Source: Sphingopyxis sp.
GTDB lineage: Bacteria > Pseudomonadota > Alphaproteobacteria > Sphingomonadales > Sphingomonadaceae
Direction: 5' to 3'
Assembly: GCA_016793775.1 (NCBI GenBank)
Contig: JAEULK010000092.1
Coordinates: forward strand, 62,001 to 126,000
Length of the DNA: 64,000 nt
Both the position numbers and the translations under genes were made by a program. This document shows, in pieces, positions 60,048 to 64,000 of the stretch. The notes under the pieces were generated by a model. It was not told the DNA's origin. It worked only from the letters and a program-made list of their open reading frames with translations, and did not search any database. Within the stretch, counting starts at the first letter, position 1. Every line of letters begins with the position of its first letter.

Positions 60048-61030
60048 CGCGCTGGCTCGTCCCCTTGCTCATCGTCCTGCTGCTGCTCGCGGGTTTCGCC
60101 TCGCTGCTCGCCGGCACGGTCTGGCTGACCCCCGGACAGGCGCTCGGCGGCCTCTTCGCGGGCCGCACCGACCTGGCCGGTCTGATCCTTACCGAGATCC
60201 GCCTGCCGCGGCTGGTCCTCGGCCTGCTTGTCGGGGCGATATTGGGATTGTCGGGCGCGGTGCTGCAGGGGCTGCTGCGCAATCCGCTCGCCGAGCCGGG
60301 GCTGCTCGGCGTGTCGGCGGGGGCATCGCTCGGCGCGGTGATCGCGATCTATTTCGGCTTCGCCGCGAGCTTCGCGATGGCGCCGCCGCTGTTCGGCCTT
60401 GTCGGGGGCTTCGTCACCGCGGGCACCGCGCTCGCACTGTCGCGGCGCGGCGGCACCTTGTCGCTGATCCTCGCCGGCGCGGCGGTCAGCAGCATCGCCG
60501 CCGCCGGGGTCAGCGTCGCACTCAACATCGCGCCGAACCCCTATGCCGCCTATGAGATCATGGTGTGGCTGATGGGTTCGCTCGTCGATCGCAGCTGGGA
60601 CCATGTCTGGCTCGCGGCACCTTTCATCCTGATCGGCGGGCTGCTCCTGCTGCTCACCGGCCGCGCGCTCGACGCGCTGGCACTGGGCGAGGCGCAGGCG
60701 GAAAGCCTGGGCATCGACGTCGCGCGCACCCGCCTGCTCGCTTTGCTCGGCACCGCGATGGGGGTGGGCGCGGCAACGTCGGTGGCGGGAGCGATCAGCT
60801 TCGTCGGGCTGATCGGACCGCATATCGTCCGCCCGCTCGTCGGGCACCGGCCGGGCAAGACCTTGCTTCCCGCCGCGCTCGTCAGCGCGCTGCTCGTGAC
60901 ACTCGCCGATATCGGCACAAGGCTGCTCGTCGTCGACGGCAAGATCCTCGCGCTCGGGGTGTTCATCAGCCTGTTCGGCGCACCCTTCTTCCTGTGGCTC
61001 GTCCTCCATGTGCAAAGGCGCACCGCATGA
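60044..61030 (+). CDS. btuC: Cobalamin ABC transporter permease
   Basis: A 328-aa FecCD-type permease with ten transmembrane helices. Family motifs: LTEIRLPRLVLGLLVGAIL, LSGAVLQGLLRNPLAEPGL, GVSAGASLGAVIA, AISFVGLIGPHIVRPLVG (coupling loop to the ATPase). GTG start at 60044 overlaps the btuF stop by four bases. Functions as a dimer with BtuD. Confidence 0.94.
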   Translation: MTRWLVPLLIVLLLLAGFASLLAGTVWLTPGQALGGLFAGRTDLAGLILTEIRLPRLVLGLLVGAILGLSGAVLQGLLRNPLAEPGLLGVSAGASLGAVIAIYFGFAASFAMAPPLFGLVGGFVTAGTALALSRRGGTLSLILAGAAVSSIAAAGVSVALNIAPNPYAAYEIMVWLMGSLVDRSWDHVWLAAPFILIGGLLLLLTGRALDALALGEAQAESLGIDVARTRLLALLGTAMGVGAATSVAGAISFVGLIGPHIVRPLVGHRPGKTLLPAALVSALLVTLADIGTRLLVVDGKILALGVFISLFGAPFFLWLVLHVQRRTA

Positions 61031-61794
61031 GCGCGCTGCGTTTCACCGGCGTCACCGTGAAGCGCGATCAGCGCGTCGTGCTGCGCGATATCGATACCGT
61101 CTTCGCGCCGTGCCGGCTGACCGCGGTAATCGGTCCCAATGGCGCGGGCAAGAGTACGCTCCTCGAAGTCGCGGCGGGCCTGCGCGCACCCGATGCGGGC
61201 CGGGTCGAGCTTGGCGGGGAATCGCTTCGCGTTATCGGCCCGAGGATGCTCGCGCGGCGCCGCGCCTATCTGCCGCAGCGCGCCGAGGTCGAATGGCCGA
61301 TCAGCGTCGAGCGCGTCGTCGCGCTCGGGCTGACCCCGGTGCTGCCGAGCTTCGGCGATCTGCCCGCGACGATGCTGCCCGCCATCGACGAGGCGCTCGC
61401 CGCCTGCGACCTCCTCGACCTGCGCGACCGGCCCGCAACCAGCCTGTCGGGCGGCGAGCTGGCGCGCGCGATGCTGGCGCGCGCGATCGTCGGCGACCCC
61501 GAGCTGCTGATCGTCGACGAGCCGACTGCGGGGCTCGATCCGCGCCATGCGATCGACGCCGCGCACCGTCTGCGCGCGCGCGCCGACGCCGGACGCACCG
61601 TGATCATGGCGATCCACGACCTCGACCTCGCAATGCGCCACGCCGACGCGATCGTCGCGATCAAGGACGGCGCGCTGCTCGCCGCGGGCGCGGTCGAGGC
61701 GGTGATGACCGAAGAATTGCTCGGCGCACTCTACGACGTGCGCGTGCGCATCACCCGCGACGCCGACGGCATGGGCGTCCGCTTCCGCGCCTGA
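61027..61794 (+). CDS. btuD: Cobalamin ABC transporter ATP-binding protein
   Basis: A 255-aa ABC ATPase. Walker A GPNGAGKST, Q-loop YLPQRAEVEW, signature LSGGELARAMLAR, Walker B LLIVDEPTAGLD and the switch His in MAIHDLDLAMRHAD are intact. ATGA overlap with btuC. Heme- and siderophore ATPases are similar, but operon context indicates B12. Confidence 0.94.
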   Translation: MSALRFTGVTVKRDQRVVLRDIDTVFAPCRLTAVIGPNGAGKSTLLEVAAGLRAPDAGRVELGGESLRVIGPRMLARRRAYLPQRAEVEWPISVERVVALGLTPVLPSFGDLPATMLPAIDEALAACDLLDLRDRPATSLSGGELARAMLARAIVGDPELLIVDEPTAGLDPRHAIDAAHRLRARADAGRTVIMAIHDLDLAMRHADAIVAIKDGALLAAGAVEAVMTEELLGALYDVRVRITRDADGMGVRFRA

Positions 61795-61865
61795 TCGCTT
61801 CGCTTTGGCGCCAAAGCCGAAGGACTTGGGCTGGGCTTGGCGATGCCGCGCCGCCAGATGGTGCC

Positions 61866-62504
61866 ATGAGCGACAGCGGGGGCGAAATCCATCTTGTGCT
61901 GCCCGACCCGATCGAGCGGGCGGCCTGTTTCCGGATGCTCGCGGCGGGCGCGGCGCGGGTGGTGCGCGGCTTTGCCAGCGCCGACGATTATCTCGATGCC
62001 GAAGCCGACCGCGCGGGCGGATTGCTGCTGTTCCACTGGCACCAGCCGGGCGCGACGAGCGGCGCGGCGCTGCTGAGCCATGTGGCGGCGCGGCCCGAGA
62101 TTGCCGCCTTCGTCGCCGCCGAGCGGCTGAGCCTGGCCGATACGCGCCTGATCCTGCGCGGCGGTGCTGCCGATGTGCTGCCGGCGCCGCTCGACCCGCA
62201 GATGGTGCGGCGCACGCTCGATCGCGCGTTCGGCGACTGGCAGCAGCAGCAGGCCGAGCGCGCCGGGCGCCGCGCCGCCGAGGCGCGGCTGGCGGCGCTG
62301 ACCCCGCGCGAGCGCGACATATTGGCGGCGATCGCGGCGGGGCTGGGCAATAAGGCGATCGCACGCCAGCTCGACCTCAGTCCGCGCACGGTCGAGGTGC
62401 ACCGCGCCAACATCATGCGCCGCGCCGAGGCGGGCAGCGTCGCCGAACTGCTGCGCCTGCGCTTCATGGCCGAAGGCGTGAATTCCCTCCGTTTCGGAGC
62501 ATGA
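61866..62504 (+). CDS. LuxR-family regulator with degenerate receiver domain
   Basis: A 212-aa FixJ-like protein. The C-terminal LuxR HTH (about 138-200: LTPRERDILAAIAAGLGNKA, ARQLDLSPRTVEVHRANIM) is intact. The N-terminal receiver-like domain (about 5-115) has lost the phospho-acceptor: LLLFHWHQPGATSG replaces the usual LDVRMPG-type strand, the acidic pair is reduced (LPDPIE), and the conserved Lys is missing (LPAPLDP). It lies 71 bp after btuD on the same strand and may be part of the B12 transcription unit, but its ligand or partner is unknown. Confidence 0.85.
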   Translation: MSDSGGEIHLVLPDPIERAACFRMLAAGAARVVRGFASADDYLDAEADRAGGLLLFHWHQPGATSGAALLSHVAARPEIAAFVAAERLSLADTRLILRGGAADVLPAPLDPQMVRRTLDRAFGDWQQQQAERAGRRAAEARLAALTPRERDILAAIAAGLGNKAIARQLDLSPRTVEVHRANIMRRAEAGSVAELLRLRFMAEGVNSLRFGA

Positions 62505-62637
62505 TGGCGCCATCGGCCATCAATTTTTGGCCGGCGCGGCCGTAACAGATTTCGAACGGCGCGACGCCCTCTCGTTGGTCCCTGGGGACGGCGCCTTTCG
62601 ATCCGCGCGGCTATCCCACCTGGCCGCTTCCATAGTC

Positions 62638-62686
62638 GGGCCGGCCGGGCGACCCCCTGGCCGGCCCCAACCGGTTTTCCGGTTTT
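62638..62686 (+). terminator. Double hairpin terminator at the end of the btu-luxR unit
   Basis: GGGCCGGCC (62638-62646) with GGCCGGCCC (62659-62667), then AACCGG-TTTT-CCGGTT (62669-62684) leading into TTTT (62683-62686). It lies 3 bp before the stop of the convergent acyltransferase gene. Confidence 0.6.
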
Positions 62687-62688
62687 CC

Positions 62689-63735
62689 CTAGCCCGTGAC
62701 GAGCGCGCGCTGTTCGCCGCGGCCCATCGAGAGCAGGATCGGGTCCGCCGCCTGGCGCGCCATGAAATCGGCCTTGCCCGTTATCCCCTGCCATTCGATC
62801 CCGATCAGCGCCTGCGCGATCGCGCCGCCGAGCGTGTCGCCGGGGCCGGGCAGGATGATGACGTCGGGGGCGAATTCCTTGACCGCGACCTGCACCGACA
62901 GCGAAAAATCATAGGGCGCGAGGATCTGGTGGCCGAAGGTGTAGTCCCAGACCTGCATGGGGTCGCTGGAAAAGCGCCGCCAGATATGGCCGCGGCCGTC
63001 GACCATCGGGATCGCGGGGCCACCGAAGAGCGACGCGGGCAATTCGGCCTTCGCCTTGTCCGAGCTGCCGAACATCAGCGGGGTGTGGAAGGGGCCATGC
63101 CCCGCGAGGCGCAGCGGGTCGCGGCCGGGAGTCGGCGGGGCTTCGGCGAGCAGCGCGGCGAGGCCCGGCTCGTCGCCCGCGATCACCAGCATGCCGGCAA
63201 GGTCGATCGACAGCGCGAGCGCGTGGCCGGGACGGTCGCCGATACCGGCGACAAGGTCGAGCAGGTGGTCGCGAAGGCCGGGCACGGGGCGCCAGTCCTC
63301 GTCGACGACCTGCAGCAATATCTGCCCGCCGGGGCCGTGGGTCTGGCTGTTGAGCCCCATCGCGTTCGAGATGCGGAAACCGTCCTCGATCGACACCGCG
63401 CCCCCGAGCGCGAGCGCGCTGTACCAGCCCATCGAATTGCCCGCGACCGCGACCACGTCGAATTTCTCGCGGTCGATGCTCAGATAATCGAGCGCGGTCG
63501 CGGTGTAGATCAACGGCGCCGCGACATCGCCGCGCATATGCGTCGCGACGCTGAAACGCTCGGCGCCATCGAGTTCGGTCACCGTCGGCTGGCCGCGCTC
63601 GGCGCGTAGCGCGTCAAGATTTGCGATCATTTCGGCGAAGCGGGCGCCGTGGAGGCGCGCGATGCTGCCGAGCTCGCCCTTGCCATAGGTGCCGCGACCG
63701 GGGGCGACGACGAGTGCGGTCCGCCGCGCGCTCAT
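62689..63735 (-). CDS. FabD-like acyltransferase-domain protein
   Basis: A 348-aa protein with the acyltransferase (malonyl-CoA:ACP transacylase) fold. The active-site Ser lies in VVAVAGNSMGWYSALAL (GxSxG) and the catalytic His probably in GHGPFHTPLMFGS. The N-terminal part (TALVVAPGRGTYGKGELG) is the oxyanion-loop region in altered form. Length is like FabD, but gaps and the replaced motifs indicate a distinct branch. The ATG overlaps the stop of the E1-beta gene by four bases, so a functional link with the 2-oxoacid dehydrogenase is probable. Start chosen for this overlap. Confidence 0.72.
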   Translation of the reverse strand: MSARRTALVVAPGRGTYGKGELGSIARLHGARFAEMIANLDALRAERGQPTVTELDGAERFSVATHMRGDVAAPLIYTATALDYLSIDREKFDVVAVAGNSMGWYSALALGGAVSIEDGFRISNAMGLNSQTHGPGGQILLQVVDEDWRPVPGLRDHLLDLVAGIGDRPGHALALSIDLAGMLVIAGDEPGLAALLAEAPPTPGRDPLRLAGHGPFHTPLMFGSSDKAKAELPASLFGGPAIPMVDGRGHIWRRFSSDPMQVWDYTFGHQILAPYDFSLSVQVAVKEFAPDVIILPGPGDTLGGAIAQALIGIEWQGITGKADFMARQAADPILLSMGRGEQRALVTG

Positions 63736-64000
63736 GCCAGCAACGCCTTCGCGGCGGCGTAGATGCTGTCGCGGCTCGGCAGGGTCAGTGTCGCGGCCCT
63801 TCCGAGCGGGATGAAGCTGTCGTCGGCGGCAATCCGCTTCAGCTTCTTCTCGGGCACGCGCTCCACGAAACTCGCCATCAGCGCCTCGCTCTGCGAGCCG
63901 GTGATGCGACATTCGTCGACGATCAGGATGCGTTTCGCGTCGCCGACCGCCGCGACAAGCTTGTCCTCGTCGACCGGGCCGAGCCAGCGCAGGTCGATCA
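63732..64000 (-). CDS. 2-oxoacid dehydrogenase E1 beta-subunit-like protein (5' truncated by window end)
   Basis: The visible 88 residues end a transketolase C-terminal domain: IDLRWLGPVDEDKLVAAV, RILIVDECRITGSQSEALM and IAADDSFIPLGRAATLTLPS. This is the pattern of pyruvate/2-oxoacid dehydrogenase E1-beta subunits (the usual end KKTHRLIVVDEGW is replaced by KRILIVDECR). The main part, including the TPP-pyrimidine domain, lies beyond the window. Coupled by ATGA to the acyltransferase-like gene. Confidence 0.75.
   Translation of the reverse strand, partial: IDLRWLGPVDEDKLVAAVGDAKRILIVDECRITGSQSEALMASFVERVPEKKLKRIAADDSFIPLGRAATLTLPSRDSIYAAAKALLA

Noticed and set aside
61800-61865. Independent promoter for the LuxR-type gene
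   Set aside because: No credible -35/-10 pair seen in the 71-bp gap; it may be read from the btu transcript.
1-64000. CRISPR arrays, IS elements and toxin-antitoxin pairs
   Set aside because: No regularly spaced direct repeats, transposase-like ORFs or small two-gene toxin modules were found on either strand.

Overview
The window is a 64 kb, gene-dense, high-GC chromosomal segment of an alphaproteobacterium, most likely of the order Sphingomonadales (a Sphingopyxis-like genome is my best guess from the protein set: CC_3452-family protein, RibA with an N-terminal extension, a single bifunctional Rsh, TonB with one ExbB and two ExbD proteins, and several palindromic intergenic repeat types). 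No transposase, phage gene, CRISPR array or plasmid replication gene is visible. Species assignment is inference.

Layout. 1-8040: end of a CnoX/YbbN-like co-chaperone, LON-domain protein, UbiH, FtsK, LolA, a candidate structured ncRNA, exonuclease III and RibA. 8129-15276: LytS/LytTR two-component pair, HxlR-type regulator divergent from a CC_3452-family exported protein, a 56-aa small protein, glycosyltransferase, Rsh (ppGpp enzyme) and a WcaF-like acyltransferase. 15353-25226: the most unusual region, a tightly packed four-gene minus-strand operon for a pentaheme-like cytochrome, a duplicated GlcG/HbpS-type lipoprotein, an outer-membrane beta-barrel and a 1457-aa decaheme cytochrome with an LVIVD propeller. 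It looks like a porin-cytochrome electron conduit unlike the classical Mtr/Pio systems. 25275-32514: GdhA, a CcmI-like TPR protein, PutA with a divergent Lrp-type regulator, tRNA-Gly(CCC) and a transglutaminase.

32611-42240: transporters (TetA-like, spinster-like), MoCF protein, GST, DUF2785 protein, Bax-inhibitor protein, ThpR, low-molecular-weight phosphatase, lipoprotein Cu/Zn SOD and UDP-glucose dehydrogenase. 42239-44865: tonB-exbB-exbD-exbD operon. 45130-56475: exported and membrane proteins of unknown function, homoserine dehydrogenase, GlpX, flavodoxin-like protein, alkylsulfatase, and a bPH2-bPH2-recJ operon. 56555-62504: two tandem tRNA-Glu genes (UUC and CUC), then a cobalamin riboswitch controlling btuB-btuF-btuC-btuD, followed by a LuxR-type regulator with a receiver domain that has lost its phosphorylation site. 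The right edge holds an acyltransferase (FabD-like) coupled to the end of a 2-oxoacid dehydrogenase E1-beta gene.

Genes work together in several visible modules: energized outer-membrane uptake (TonB/ExbB/ExbD powering BtuB), nitrogen and carbon routing (PutA makes glutamate, GdhA interconverts it with 2-oxoglutarate), and a putative transmembrane electron conduit. Intergenic spaces repeatedly carry long palindromic elements; two families are present in two copies each inside this one window.
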